DNA from: Aureimonas ureilytica DSM 18598 = NBRC 106430
GTDB lineage: Bacteria > Pseudomonadota > Alphaproteobacteria > Rhizobiales > Rhizobiaceae
Length of the DNA stretch: 64,000 nt
Assembly (NCBI RefSeq): GCF_000382705.1
Contig: NZ_ARQE01000003.1
Coordinates: 62,001 to 126,000 of the forward strand
Direction: 5' to 3'
Position 1 is the first letter of the stretch. Each line of letters starts with the position of its first letter. The translations under genes and the position numbers were made by a program. The notes beneath the pieces were generated by a model. It did not search any database and had not been told where the DNA came from. It worked only from the letters and a program-made list of their open reading frames with translations. Positions 9,840 through 18,871 of the stretch are shown piece after piece.

Positions 9840-10586
9840 TCAGACCAGCCCGGCTCCCTTCAGCGCGGACACGAGCTCGTCCACCGAGCCGAGCTTGACG
9901 CCCGCCTGACGGCCCTTGGGCTCGGCGGTCTTCAGGACTTCGAGGCGGGGCGCGGTGTCGACGCCGAAATCAGCGGCGCTCTTCTCGTCCAGCGGCTTCT
10001 TCTTGGCCTTCATGATGTTGGGCAGCGAGGCGTAGCGCGGCTCGTTCAGGCGAAGGTCGGTGGTGACGATCGCCGGCAGGTTAAGGCCGACCGTCTGCAG
10101 GCCGCCGTCCACTTCGCGCGTGACGCTGGCCTGCCCGTCCGCGATCTCCAGCTTGGAGGCGAAGGTGCCCTGCGCCCAGCCGAGGAGCCCCGCGAGCATC
10201 TGGCCGGTCTGGTTGCAATCGTCGTCGATCGCCTGCTTGCCAAGAATCACGAGGTCGGGCTGTTCCGCCTCGACGACGCCCTTCAGGATCTTGGCGACGG
10301 CGAGCGGCTCGACCGTGCCCTCGGCCTTCACGAGGATGCCGCGATCGGCGCCCATGGCGAGCGCGGTGCGGATCGTGTCGGCGGCCTGCGCCGGGCCGAC
10401 GGAGACCGCGACGATCTCGGTTGCGCCGCCCTTTTCCTTGAGGCGGACGGCCTCTTCCACCGCGATCTCGTCGAACGGGTTCATCGACATCTTCACGTTG
10501 GCCAGCTCGACACCCGTGCCGTCCGCCTTCACGCGGATCTTCACGTTGTAGTCCACCACACGCTTCACGCAGACCAGAATCTTCAT
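9840..10586 (-). CDS. etfB: Electron transfer flavoprotein beta subunit
   Basis: EtfB (248 aa, normal length) forms a heterodimer with EtfA and binds AMP. The N-terminus [19 protein letters not shown] and the conserved [23 protein letters not shown] region identify it; the signature [18 protein letters not shown] follows. It is first in the etfB-etfA-hbdA unit. The 222-bp upstream gap contains a palindrome like those bound by LiuR-type MerR regulators of acyl-CoA catabolism. Confidence 0.96.
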   Translation of the reverse strand: MKILVCVKRVVDYNVKIRVKADGTGVELANVKMSMNPFDEIAVEEAVRLKEKGGATEIVAVSVGPAQAADTIRTALAMGADRGILVKAEGTVEPLAVAKILKGVVEAEQPDLVILGKQAIDDDCNQTGQMLAGLLGWAQGTFASKLEIADGQASVTREVDGGLQTVGLNLPAIVTTDLRLNEPRYASLPNIMKAKKKPLDEKSAADFGVDTAPRLEVLKTAEPKGRQAGVKLGSVDELVSALKGAGLV

Positions 10587-10721
10587 GCCGTTCCTTCCTC
10601 GCGGCCGGGCCTCCGGCAGGCCCCCGCCAAGGGACGGCCCGCCAGAGCTCGGGACTTTTTAAGCAGCGCTCACGCCAGCTTCAAGCGCAAGCACGACGCC
10701 TCGCCCTCAAGCTATCTAACT

Positions 10722-10737
10722 TTTACGTTCACGTCAA
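10722..10737 (-). promoter_or_regulatory. LiuR-like palindrome and candidate promoter of etfB-etfA-hbdA
   Basis: On the minus strand the site reads TTGACGT GA ACGTAAA, a 7-2-7 palindrome with one mismatched pair. It resembles sites of LiuR-type MerR regulators, which control branched-chain amino acid and acyl-CoA catabolism including etf genes. Its TTGACG can also serve as a -35 box, with a weak TAGCTT 17 nt downstream. It sits about 135 bp before the etfB start. This is motif reasoning only; no liuR gene lies in the window. Confidence 0.4.
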
Positions 10738-10808
10738 AATTCGAGCCGTTCCAAATCGGGCGTGCAAGGCAATGGCCAGAGGGCCTCGCGCCCCCATCCC
10801 CCGCTCGT

Positions 10809-11381
10809 TCATCGATTGGCGCCGGGCACCCAGAGGACATCGGCCTTTCCGGCATCGTTGGCATGGCGCGCCATGACGAAGAGGAGGTCGGACAGGCGGT
10901 TCACATAGCGGATCGCGGCCGAGGACACGCGCTCGCCGCCGATTTCGCTGAGCGCCACCATGAGCCGTTCGGCCCGGCGCGCCACGGTGCGGGCGAGATG
11001 GAGATGGGCCGCGAGCGCCGTTCCGGCCGGCAGGACGAAGGAGCGCAGCGGCTCGAGATCGGCGTTCAGGCGGTCGATCTCGCGCTCGATCACGTCCACC
11101 TGCGACTGGACGATCGCCAGCCGCTCGAAGGGCAGCGGCTGCCCGGTTTCAGGGGTGGAGAGATCGGCGCCGAGGTCGAAGAGATCGTTCTGGATGCGGG
11201 CGAGAAGCGTGTCCGTTTCGCCGCTCGCATGGAGCCGGGCGAGGCCGAGCACGGCGTTCAGCTCGTCCACCGTTCCGTAGCTCTCGACCCGCGCGTCGGC
11301 CTTGGAGCGCCGCTCGCCATTGCCGAGCCCCGTCGTCCCGTCGTCGCCGGTCCGCGTGTAGATCTTGTTCAGCCGCACCAT
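10809..11381 (-). CDS. PduO-type cob(I)yrinic acid a,c-diamide adenosyltransferase
   Basis: The enzyme (190 aa) transfers the adenosyl group of ATP to cob(I)alamin, making coenzyme B12. The N-terminal ATP-binding motif YTRTGDDGTTGL is intact. VESYGTVDELNA, the helix with ARTVARRAER and the C-terminal RYVNRLSDLLFVMAR of the PduO/MMAB family follow. Adenosylcobalamin would serve, for example, methylmalonyl-CoA mutase. The twin-helix membrane gene next upstream is a usual neighbour in alphaproteobacteria, and the etf operon lies just downstream on the same strand. Confidence 0.93.
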   Translation of the reverse strand: MVRLNKIYTRTGDDGTTGLGNGERRSKADARVESYGTVDELNAVLGLARLHASGETDTLLARIQNDLFDLGADLSTPETGQPLPFERLAIVQSQVDVIEREIDRLNADLEPLRSFVLPAGTALAAHLHLARTVARRAERLMVALSEIGGERVSSAAIRYVNRLSDLLFVMARHANDAGKADVLWVPGANR

Positions 11382-11468
11382 GGTCCCCGCCCCGCTTGTC
11401 CGCCGCCGCCATCTCAGTTAGGGCGGCAAAGCGCAAGGTCGCCCGGCCTTAGCCTGAGAATTCCGCTC

Positions 11469-11657
11469 TCAGCGCGAGAAATACAGAACCGCGACGATCA
11501 CCGCGACGGCGATCGCCTGGAGCATGACGCGCGCGCGCATCAGCTTCTGCGAGGTGTTGCCGGGCCCGCCCTTCATCATGTTGCGCAGGCCGAGCAGCAA
11601 CACGATGGCGACGGCGATCATCAGGACGAGGGCGATGACGGTGAAGAAGGCGGACAT
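11469..11657 (-). CDS. Twin transmembrane helix small protein
   Basis: The 62-aa product has two hydrophobic helices (about residues 3-24 and 44-60) joined by a positively charged, Gly/Met-rich hairpin (NMMKGGPGNTSQKLMRARV). The size and RARV motif fit the HIG1-like twin-helix proteins that commonly precede cobalamin adenosyltransferase genes in Rhizobiales. Their role is not firmly known; HIG1 proteins are linked to respiratory complex assembly. The ATG at 11657 starts directly before the hydrophobic segment. It lies 87 bp upstream of the adenosyltransferase gene on the same strand. Confidence 0.85.
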   Translation of the reverse strand: MSAFFTVIALVLMIAVAIVLLLGLRNMMKGGPGNTSQKLMRARVMLQAIAVAVIVAVLYFSR

Positions 11658-11731
11658 GGCGAGGCTTTCGAAGCGGCGGCGCGTGGCCAAGATATAGATG
11701 CGAGGGAGGCCCGGCGCGAGCGGTTGCGACC

Positions 11732-12637
11732 TCACGCCTCCCCGGCCCGAGGGCGGCGCGGGGCGCGCGTCGCCAGCCAGACGCCGGCGGCGGCGACCGC
11801 GATGCCCACGAGCTGGATCGGCGTCAGCTGCTCGCCGAACAGGACGAAGGCCATGCAGGCCGTCACCGAGGGCACGAGATAGAAGAGCGAGGCGACGCTC
11901 GACACCGAACCGTTGCGGATGAGAACGAGAAGCAGCATCACCGCGCCGATCGACAGGGCGAGCACCAGCCAGAGAAGCGACAGGACGAGTTCGAGGGTCC
12001 AGTCGATCCGCATGGTCTCGCTCGCGAGCGCCATCAGGATCGAGGGCACGAAGGCGCCGGCATATTGCGCGGCGGCGCCGACGCGAAGGTCGAGCCCGGT
12101 CACGAAGCGCTTCTGCCAGACCGTGCCGAGCGCGATGGCGACGACGCCGAACAGGGCGGGCAGCAGCGTCTGCGCGCCGAAGGCGGCGCCGGTGCCGAGC
12201 TTGGGCGCGACCACGAGGGCGACACCGCAGAGGCCGATCGCGAGACCCAGCGCATGGCGGCGCGTCAAGCGCTCGCCGATCGCCACCCAGGCGATCAGCG
12301 CGGTGAGGAACGGCTGCAGGCCGGCCACCAGTGCGGCGATGCCGGCCGGCAGGCCATGGCGCACGGCATAGAACACGCCGCCGAGATAGAAGCCGTGGAT
12401 GAGGCAGCCGGCAAAGGCCGAATGGGCGATCGGGCGGACCGGAAGCGGCCCCTTGCCGCGCAGGAGAACCAAGGCGACGGGCAGGAGAATCAGGAGCGCC
12501 AGCGCGAAGCGCAGCGCCAGGAAGGTGAAGGGCTCGGCATGGGGCATGGCGTAGCGCGCGCCCACGAAGCCGGTCGACCAGAGCAGCACGAAGAGCACGG
12601 GGAAAAGCGGCAGGAGCCGGTTCGCAAGGCCAGTCAT
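11732..12637 (-). CDS. DMT superfamily transporter (EamA family)
   Basis: The product is 301 aa with about ten hydrophobic segments arranged as two EamA repeats; the second starts near residue 150. Typical motifs are LWSTGFVGARYAMPHAEP in helix 1 and LTRRHALGLAIGLCGVALV after helix 4. EamA carriers export or import small metabolites such as amino acids; the substrate cannot be read from sequence. I use ATG 12637 (MTGLANRLL). The frame continues upstream, but that extension is Arg-rich and has no membrane character. Confidence 0.88.
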   Translation of the reverse strand: MTGLANRLLPLFPVLFVLLWSTGFVGARYAMPHAEPFTFLALRFALALLILLPVALVLLRGKGPLPVRPIAHSAFAGCLIHGFYLGGVFYAVRHGLPAGIAALVAGLQPFLTALIAWVAIGERLTRRHALGLAIGLCGVALVVAPKLGTGAAFGAQTLLPALFGVVAIALGTVWQKRFVTGLDLRVGAAAQYAGAFVPSILMALASETMRIDWTLELVLSLLWLVLALSIGAVMLLLVLIRNGSVSSVASLFYLVPSVTACMAFVLFGEQLTPIQLVGIAVAAAGVWLATRAPRRPRAGEA

Positions 12638-12842
12638 CGGGCACCTCGTTTCGCGCGCCACCGCCCAGCCCGGCGATCGCAGACCGGCGATAGCAGGCCG
12701 GGCGGGTGGGCGAAAGCGGTCGCGTCGCCAAGCCTGGCGGCCGGCGTCCCTGCGACGCAGCCGTCGCCCGGCCCCTCGCGCCATCGCCAGACGCCGCCTC
12801 GATTGCTATGGGAGCCGCACGATCCCGTCCCGCTTCGCCGGA

Positions 12843-13820
12843 ATGCCGCCCATGACGCTCGTCCTCTCCATCGTCGCGCCGATCTTCATGCTGATCGGCC
12901 TCGGCGCGCTCGCGGCCAAGCTCGAGCTTCTGAAGGCGCAGACCGGCGAGGCGCTGACGCAATTCGTATTCCTCTTCGCCGTGCCGGCGCTGATGTTCCG
13001 CACCATCGCGACGGCCGATTTCGGCGACGCCCATCCGCTCCTGCTTTGGACGAGCTATTTCGCGGGCGTCGTGCCGAGCTTCGCGCTCGGCATGGTGATC
13101 GCGCGCCGGCTGGCGGGGGCGGATCGGCGCGGGGCGGTGATCGCCGGCGTGTCGGCCTCCTTCTCCAACCTCATCTTCGTCGGCATTCCCGTGGCCGAGC
13201 GCGCCTTCGGGCGCGAGGGGCTCGATGCCCTGGCGCTGATCATCTCGATCCATCTGCCAGTCATGATGACCGTCTCGACCCTTCTCCTGGAGCGCGCGGC
13301 CGTGGCCGATGCGCGCTCGGGCGTGACGCAAGGCCCGGTTCCCGCCCCTTCCGTCCGCCGCACGCTCGCGCAGGTCGGCCGCAACCTGTCGCGCAACGCG
13401 CTCGTCTACGGTCTCGTCGGCGGCGCGCTGTGGCGCCTCACCGGCCTGCCGCTGACCGGTCCCGTCGCCGAGGTCCTGAAGCTGCTCGGGGGAACGGCGG
13501 GGCCGATCGCGCTCTTTGCGGTCGGCTTCTCGCTGCCGCGCTATCCGATCCGAGGCGCGCTACGGGCTCCGGTCGCGATCACGGCGCTGGCGCTTTTCGT
13601 TCAGCCGCTCGTGGTGCTCGCCGTCGGCTCGCTTCTCCTGCCGCCGCTCTGGCTCGCCGTCGCCGTGGTCGCCGCCGCCTCGCCGACCGGCGTCAACGCC
13701 TATCTCTTCGCGACCTATTTCCGCACCGGCGAAGGGCTTTCGGCCACGGTGATCGTCGTCTCCACCGTGGTCGCGGCGGTGACGCTGACCGGCTGGATCG
13801 CATTCATGACCGGGGCATGA
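12843..13820 (+). CDS. AEC family transporter (auxin efflux carrier fold)
   Basis: The product is 325 aa with two five-helix halves and a polar central loop near residues 155-180, the usual AEC plan. The N-terminus (TLVLSIVAPIFMLIGLGALAA) and the last helices (AVVAAASPTGVNAYLFA) fit the family, which moves organic acids or auxin-like compounds. Start is ATG 12843; ATG 12852, with GGAA before it, is equally possible. The 3' end overlaps the convergent gluQ gene by 17 bp. Confidence 0.88.
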   Translation: MPPMTLVLSIVAPIFMLIGLGALAAKLELLKAQTGEALTQFVFLFAVPALMFRTIATADFGDAHPLLLWTSYFAGVVPSFALGMVIARRLAGADRRGAVIAGVSASFSNLIFVGIPVAERAFGREGLDALALIISIHLPVMMTVSTLLLERAAVADARSGVTQGPVPAPSVRRTLAQVGRNLSRNALVYGLVGGALWRLTGLPLTGPVAEVLKLLGGTAGPIALFAVGFSLPRYPIRGALRAPVAITALALFVQPLVVLAVGSLLLPPLWLAVAVVAAASPTGVNAYLFATYFRTGEGLSATVIVVSTVVAAVTLTGWIAFMTGA

Positions 13821-14715
13821 CCGGGGCCTGAGAGGGCAGGCCGACCATCCGGCGGATATCGGCCGGCGTCAGCCCCGCCGCCCCGAGCGCGCGCACCGAC
13901 GCCGCGCCTTCGCTCTTGGAGAGCTTGCGCCCGTCCTCGCCGAGGATCAGGTCGTGATGGTGGTAGCGCGGCTGGGCGAGGCCGAGCAGCTCCTGAAGCA
14001 GGCGGTGAACCGAGGTGGACGGCAGGAGATCGCGCCCGCGCACGACATCGGTGACGCCCTGCAGCGCGTCGTCCACCGTCACCGACAGATGGTAGCTCGT
14101 CGGCAGGTCGCGGCGCGCCAGAACGACGTCTCCCCAGAGCGCGGGGTCGGCGCGCACCTCCGCCGGCTCGCCCCCGCCGCTTTCGGTGAAGCTCAACACG
14201 CCGCCCAGCCGATCGAGCGCGGCCCGCATGTCCAGCCGCCAGGCGAACCCCTCGCCCGCCGCGATCCGCGCGCGGCGCTCCGTGGGCGAGAGATCGCGGT
14301 CGAGGCCGGGATAGATCGGCGCGCCGTCCGGGTCGCGCGGCCAGGGCCGACCCTCCCGCTCCTCGTGAAGGCTCGCGAAGGCGCGCACCTCGCCCCTCGT
14401 CATGAAACCGGGATAGGCGAGGCCTGCGTCCCGCAGCGCCTCCAGCGCCGCCTCGTAATCGGCGAAATGCTCGCTCTGCCGGCGCGGCGGCTCGGCCGGG
14501 GCGAGCCCCAGCCATTCGAGATCGCCGATGAGCCGCGCCTCCAGTTCGGGCGTGCAGCGGGCGCGGTCGATATCCTCGAGCCGCAGCAGGAAGCGCCCGC
14601 CGCAGGCCAGCGCCAGATCGTGGTTGAGAAAGGCCGAATAGGCATGTCCGAGATGCAGGAGCCCGTTCGGGCTCGGCGCGAATCGGAACACGCGGCGGGG
14701 GGCGGAAGCGCTCAT
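13804..14715 (-). CDS. gluQ: Glutamyl-Q tRNA(Asp) synthetase
   Basis: GluQRS activates glutamate and attaches it to queuosine at position 34 of tRNA(Asp). It is a truncated glutamyl-tRNA synthetase without the anticodon-binding domain; at 303 aa this fits. The motifs RFAPSPNGLLHLGHAYSA (HIGH-type, residues 11-28) and RKLSKSEG (KMSKS-type) are present. Unlike the best-known members, the zinc site is lost: where CxC-TR is usual the protein reads YPGFMTRGEV, and the later zinc Cys is absent (IYPGLDRDL). The catalytic part looks intact. It converges on the AEC transporter. Confidence 0.92.
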   Translation of the reverse strand: MSASAPRRVFRFAPSPNGLLHLGHAYSAFLNHDLALACGGRFLLRLEDIDRARCTPELEARLIGDLEWLGLAPAEPPRRQSEHFADYEAALEALRDAGLAYPGFMTRGEVRAFASLHEEREGRPWPRDPDGAPIYPGLDRDLSPTERRARIAAGEGFAWRLDMRAALDRLGGVLSFTESGGGEPAEVRADPALWGDVVLARRDLPTSYHLSVTVDDALQGVTDVVRGRDLLPSTSVHRLLQELLGLAQPRYHHHDLILGEDGRKLSKSEGAASVRALGAAGLTPADIRRMVGLPSQAPVMPRS

Positions 14716-14808
14716 GAGCGCCTATCTAGCGCAGATCGGGTCGATCGAACTCGCCTCACGAGGTGCCGGGGGAGGACGCCGGGAAAGACGAGCGAAAGGG
14801 AGCGCCGG

Positions 14809-15495
14809 ATGATTCGCACGCAGGCCGACATCGAGGCCGGGCTTCTGGCGCTTCGGGAGGCCGATCCGCGTCTCGAAGCCGTCATTTCCATCGCCGGCCC
14901 CGTGCCGCTGCGCCTCGGGGCGCCGGGCCTGCGCGGGTTTCTGGGCACCATCGTCGCGCAGCAGGTGTCGCGGGCGAGCGCCGATGCGATCTTCGCGCGC
15001 TTTGCCGGGGAGTTCGATCTCGACGATGCCGAAGCGCTGCGCGCGGCCTCCGACGAGGCGCTGCGCCGCGCCGGCCTGTCGCGCCCGAAGATGCGGACCG
15101 TGCGCGCCATCGCCGAGGCGGTAGCGACGGGCGCGCTCGACTTCGAGCGGCTGGAACGGCTCGACGCCGCGAGCGCCATCGAGGAGATGACGGCGATTCA
15201 CGGGGTCGGCCGCTGGACGGCGGAATGCCATCTCCTCTTCGCGCTCGGCCATCCGGACGTGTTTCCGGCCGGCGATCTGGCGCTTCAGGTGGCGGTCGCC
15301 CATGCGCTCGCCCTCCCCGAACGGCCCAGGGAAAAGCCGCTCGCGGCGATGGCGGAGGTCTGGTCGCCGCACCGCGCAACGGCGGCGCGGCTGTTCTGGA
15401 GCTACTACCACGCCCTCACCCGGCGCGACGCGGCGCCCGCCTCGGCGGAAAATCCTTCGCCGGGCCTGCGTCCGATTGTGCATGAAAGGGGCTAA
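14809..15495 (+). CDS. DNA-3-methyladenine glycosylase, HhH-GPD (AlkA-like)
   Basis: The product is 228 aa. It removes alkylated bases from DNA by hydrolysing the glycosidic bond. The helix-hairpin-helix is MTAIHGVGRWTAEC, followed by the catalytic Asp in FPAGDLALQ of the HhH-GPD motif. LGTIVAQQVSRASA near residue 45 is the usual N-terminal helix. The start is ATG 14809 behind AAAGGGAG. It begins 93 bp from the divergent gluQ start, so the two probably share a promoter region. Confidence 0.92.
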   Translation: MIRTQADIEAGLLALREADPRLEAVISIAGPVPLRLGAPGLRGFLGTIVAQQVSRASADAIFARFAGEFDLDDAEALRAASDEALRRAGLSRPKMRTVRAIAEAVATGALDFERLERLDAASAIEEMTAIHGVGRWTAECHLLFALGHPDVFPAGDLALQVAVAHALALPERPREKPLAAMAEVWSPHRATAARLFWSYYHALTRRDAAPASAENPSPGLRPIVHERG

Positions 15496-15631
15496 CCCCT
15501 TCCAAGGCTTCACAAAGGCGACATGTTGGAGCACGATAGTGCAGACGCATTTGAAACGAGCATGAGCATACGGTTCGCAGGACCGGCTGCCGTTCTTGCG
15601 ATACCGCTGCCTTGCGTGAAGGAGAGTATCC

Positions 15632-16192
15632 TTGACGATCGCAGTGCCGTCCAACTTGTCTCCCGCGCTCGTGCTGAACGCGGACTTTCGGCCGTTGAGC
15701 TATTATCCGCTGTCGCTCTGGTCGTGGCAGGATGCCATCAAGGCGGTGTTTCTCGACCGCGTGACCATTCTCGCGGAATACGACCGCGCGGTGCATTCGC
15801 CGACCTTCTCCATGCGGCTGCCGTCGGTCGTGTGCCTGAAGACCTATGTGAAGCCGGCCCGTCACCCGGCCTTCACGCGCTTCAACGTGTTCCTGCGTGA
15901 CCGCTTCCAGTGCCAATATTGCGGCTCGCCGCACGAACTGACCTTCGATCACGTCATTCCGCGCTCGCGCGGCGGCCTCACCACCTGGGAGAACGTCGTC
16001 ACCGCCTGCTCGCCCTGCAACCTCAGGAAGGGGGGCCTCATGCCCAAGGACGCCGGGATGCATCCGCATCAGGTGCCCTACCAGCCGACCGTCCACGACC
16101 TCCACAACAACGGACGCCTGTTCCCGCCGAACTTCCTGCACGAAAGCTGGCTCGACTATCTCTACTGGGATTCCGAACTCGACCCCGAGTGA
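15632..16192 (+). CDS. HNH endonuclease family protein
   Basis: The product is 186 aa. A classic zinc-stabilised HNH domain lies at about residues 90-135: CQYCGSPHELTFDHVIPRSRGG and then NVVTACSPCN. The N-terminus (LVLNADFRPLSYYPLSLWSW) is typical of the widespread chromosomal single-gene HNH family in alphaproteobacteria, whose cellular role is unclear. The start is TTG 15632 because AAGGAGA lies 6-12 nt upstream and the family N-terminus follows; no ATG is suitable. No methylase partner is present, so it is not evidently a restriction enzyme. Confidence 0.9.
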   Translation: MTIAVPSNLSPALVLNADFRPLSYYPLSLWSWQDAIKAVFLDRVTILAEYDRAVHSPTFSMRLPSVVCLKTYVKPARHPAFTRFNVFLRDRFQCQYCGSPHELTFDHVIPRSRGGLTTWENVVTACSPCNLRKGGLMPKDAGMHPHQVPYQPTVHDLHNNGRLFPPNFLHESWLDYLYWDSELDPE

Positions 16193-16211
16193 GCAGCTCC
16201 GCCTGGAGCGC

Positions 16212-16754
16212 TCACTTCGTCTCGAACCGATCGCCGCGCGCGAAGGCGCCGCGAAGCGCGATGGCCGCCAGAAGCGCGGAGAGAATCGCGTTCCATCCCG
16301 CCAGCGACAGGCCGAGAATGCGCAAGGCCGCCTCCGTGCAGGAGGGCGGGCGCAGCGCGTCCAGCGATTGCAGAAGATCGCCCGACAGATCGATCCCGCC
16401 GACCGCCCCGCAATCCGCCGGCCCCGGCCAGAAGCCCCATTCGACGCCGGCATGATAGAGGCCGAGCCCCGTGCTCCAGAGCATCAGCAAGCCCACGATG
16501 AGCAAGGCCGAGCGAACCAGGACGGGCGAGGCCCGCAGGCGCGCGAGGACGAAGGCGGCGAGCGCCACGGGAATGCCGATGTAATGGGGCGTTCGCTGTT
16601 CGAGGCAGAGCGCGCAGGGAATATAGCCGCCGACATGCTGGAACAGGAGCGCCCCGCCCACGGTCGCGGCCATGCCGAGCCCGGCCAGCGCGGCGCTGAG
16701 GCTCTGGCGAAAGCCGGTCGGCCGGCGAAGGGAAAAAGTCGCGTCGCTGCCCAT
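16212..16754 (-). CDS. dsbB: Disulfide bond formation protein B family
   Basis: DsbB reoxidises periplasmic DsbA and gives the electrons to quinone. The product is 180 aa with four hydrophobic segments. The first redox pair is PCALCLEQ (about residues 47-50); the second periplasmic pair is in GPADCGAVGG and RPPSCTEAAL. All four essential cysteines are present. Start is ATG 16754 (MGSDATFSL); an in-frame upstream extension is Arg-rich and unlikely. It ends 19 bp from the convergent HNH gene. Confidence 0.9.
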   Translation of the reverse strand: MGSDATFSLRRPTGFRQSLSAALAGLGMAATVGGALLFQHVGGYIPCALCLEQRTPHYIGIPVALAAFVLARLRASPVLVRSALLIVGLLMLWSTGLGLYHAGVEWGFWPGPADCGAVGGIDLSGDLLQSLDALRPPSCTEAALRILGLSLAGWNAILSALLAAIALRGAFARGDRFETK

Positions 16755-16964
16755 GGTTCGCCTCGCTCCTGCCGGGCCCTCGCCCGGTCGCGGGCCTTCA
16801 TAAGCCGTGGACGGCCGGCCCGCAATTCGCGCGCGCTCCGCCCCTCCCGCCCGTCGGCTTTTGCGCTCCGTCAATGCAAAGGAGTGTGGCAAAGCTTGCG
16901 CGGATGCGCTATAGGCTCAAGAGCCGGCCCGGCGCGTGTTCGCTCCGGTGCCCACGGCCTTCGT

Positions 16965-17049
16965 GCGGGCGTGGTGGAATTGGTAGACGCGCCGGACTCA
17001 AAATCCGGTTCCGAAAGGAGTGTCGGTTCGACCCCGACCGCCCGCACCA
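16965..17049 (+). tRNA. tRNA-Leu (anticodon CAA)
   Basis: The acceptor stem GCGGGCG pairs perfectly with CGCCCGC, followed by discriminator A and an encoded CCA end. The anticodon stem CCGGA/TCCGG encloses the loop CTCAAAA, giving anticodon CAA for UUG codons. A long variable arm and TTCGACC T-loop fit a class II leucine tRNA. Total length is 85 nt. Confidence 0.97.
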
Positions 17050-17212
17050 CCTGGTTTTCCCAGCGTTTCCGTCTCCCGCTCCAACGCCTTGTCCGCGCCG
17101 CCCCGCGCTATTGACGAGCGGCATGGGTGCTCTCCTCCAGACAGCACGGCTCGAGCACGGCAGAACCGGCTCGCCGGTTGTCGCCCCCCGCCGGAAGGAA
17201 CCGCGAAAAGGG

Positions 17213-17824
17213 TCAGGCCCGCCGACGCAGGAAGTCACTGAGGGCGGACAGCTCCTCGGGCCGCACCTCGTGGCCGCCCTCGTGGAGATGCAGCGTCACC
17301 GCCGCGCCCTGCGCTTCGAGATAGGCGACGAAGCGTTCCGTCTGCGGCAGCGGACAGATCGGGTCGCGCCGCCCGGCCGTCACCAGAATCGCGCGCCCCG
17401 CAAGACCGGGGCTCGGCGCGGGCGCCCAAGGGATCAGCGGGTGCATCAGGACGAGGCGGTCGAACAGGTCGGGCTCCGCCATCGCCACCGAGGCCAGGAT
17501 ATTGGCGCCGTTGGAATAGCCGAGGCCATAGGCGGGAGCGCCCTCCTGCGCGGCGCGGTGCGCGCGCACGAAGCCGGCCATCCTTTGGGTGCGCAGGGCG
17601 AGGTCGTCCATGTCGTAGACGCCCTCCCCGGTTCGCCGGAAGAAGCGGTTCGCGCCGCGCTCGTTCACATCGCCGCGCGGCGACACGATGCCGGCCTCCG
17701 GCAGGATGTCGCCAAGCAGCCCGACGAACTGCCGCTCGTCGCCGCCCGTGCCGTGAAAGGCGAAGACGAGGGGCGCGCCGGGCGCCGGGGCCTTCGCGAT
17801 ATGGGGATAGTCGTTCAAAGCCAT
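17213..17824 (-). CDS. Alpha/beta hydrolase, MhqD/YpfH-like carboxylesterase
   Basis: The product is 203 aa. AFHGTGGDE gives the oxyanion-hole loop, GLGYSNGANIL the nucleophile Ser, GRRDPICPL the acid region and HEGGHEV the catalytic His. This is the dienelactone hydrolase/carboxylesterase fold. Next to a ring-cleaving dioxygenase gene on the same strand (51 bp) it matches the MhqO-MhqD pairing known from quinone and electrophile stress in Bacillus. The likely role is hydrolysis of ring-cleavage or quinone-derived products. Confidence 0.85.
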   Translation of the reverse strand: MALNDYPHIAKAPAPGAPLVFAFHGTGGDERQFVGLLGDILPEAGIVSPRGDVNERGANRFFRRTGEGVYDMDDLALRTQRMAGFVRAHRAAQEGAPAYGLGYSNGANILASVAMAEPDLFDRLVLMHPLIPWAPAPSPGLAGRAILVTAGRRDPICPLPQTERFVAYLEAQGAAVTLHLHEGGHEVRPEELSALSDFLRRRA

Positions 17825-17875
17825 GGGTTCGGTTCCCTCGCGAGCGGCCGGGGCATCTCTGCCCCGGCGCCACCC

Positions 17876-18808
17876 TCAATCCACGATCGGCGTCAGGATC
17901 TGTTCGATCCGGCCGCGAAGATGGGCGTGCTGGCTCGGCAGCTTCAGCGCTTGACCGAGATGCGCGGTGTCCTCGTCCCGGTCGAAGCCGGGCTCGTTGG
18001 TGGCGATCTCGAACAGGACGCCGCCGGGCGTGCGGAAATAGATCGCCCAGAAATAGTCGCGGTCGATCACCGGCGTCACCTGATGGCCCGTGGCCATGAG
18101 GGCCTTGCGCACTTCGAGCTGCGCGGCGCGATCCTCCACCGCGAAGGCGACGTGATGCACCGAGCCCGCGCCCTGCCGGGCCTGCGCGGCGCCGGGAAGG
18201 GTTTCGAGATCGACCACATCGGCGCCGTTGCCGTTCGGGATCGCAAGGCGCGTCAGGTTGCCCCGGCGGTCCACCTCCTGATAGCCCATGAACTTCATCA
18301 ATTCGGCCGTCGCGCCTTCGTCGCGCAGCCGCATGGTGACGCCGCGAAAGCCATGGATGCCCTCGCTCGCCGGCACCGGCCCGCCCGCATAGGGGGCGCG
18401 CGCGTCGCCGTCGATTTCCGCCAGAGCGAAACCGTCGCCGTCCGGCCCGTGGAAGCGCAGGCGCTTCTCGCCGAACATCTCATGCTCTTCGAGACCGGCG
18501 ACGCCCTCGCGCTGGAAGCGCTCCTTCCAGTAGCCGAGCGTGCCGCGCGGCACGGAGAAGACCGTCTCGGCCACTTCGCCGACGCCCGGCTTGCCCTTCA
18601 CAATATGCGGGAAGGGGAAATAGGTCATGACCGAGCCGGGCGTGCCGATCTCGTCGCCATAATAAAGGTGGTAGACGCTCGGCTCGTCGAAATTCACCGT
18701 CTTCTTCACGCGGCGAAGGCCCAGCCGCTTGGTGAAGAAGTCGTTGTTCTCCTGGGCGTTCGCCGCCATCGAGGTCGTGTGGTGGAGACCCCTGATTTGC
18801 GTGATCAT
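17876..18808 (-). CDS. Ring-cleaving dioxygenase, MhqO-like (VOC superfamily)
   Basis: The product is 310 aa made of two vicinal oxygen chelate halves. Metal-ligand candidates lie at the N-terminus (RGLHHTTSMA), at VHHVAFAV near residue 215 and at the late Glu in GGVLFEIAT. MhqO-type proteins are extradiol dioxygenases induced by quinones and catechols. It leads the two-gene unit with the carboxylesterase and is divergent from a LysR regulator 113 bp away. Confidence 0.88.
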   Translation of the reverse strand: MITQIRGLHHTTSMAANAQENNDFFTKRLGLRRVKKTVNFDEPSVYHLYYGDEIGTPGSVMTYFPFPHIVKGKPGVGEVAETVFSVPRGTLGYWKERFQREGVAGLEEHEMFGEKRLRFHGPDGDGFALAEIDGDARAPYAGGPVPASEGIHGFRGVTMRLRDEGATAELMKFMGYQEVDRRGNLTRLAIPNGNGADVVDLETLPGAAQARQGAGSVHHVAFAVEDRAAQLEVRKALMATGHQVTPVIDRDYFWAIYFRTPGGVLFEIATNEPGFDRDEDTAHLGQALKLPSQHAHLRGRIEQILTPIVD

Positions 18809-18871
18809 CGGCTTGTCCTCCGGCCGTGTCTCTTGTCGAGAGGAAAGCTAGCGATTGCGGCCATGCCAGTG

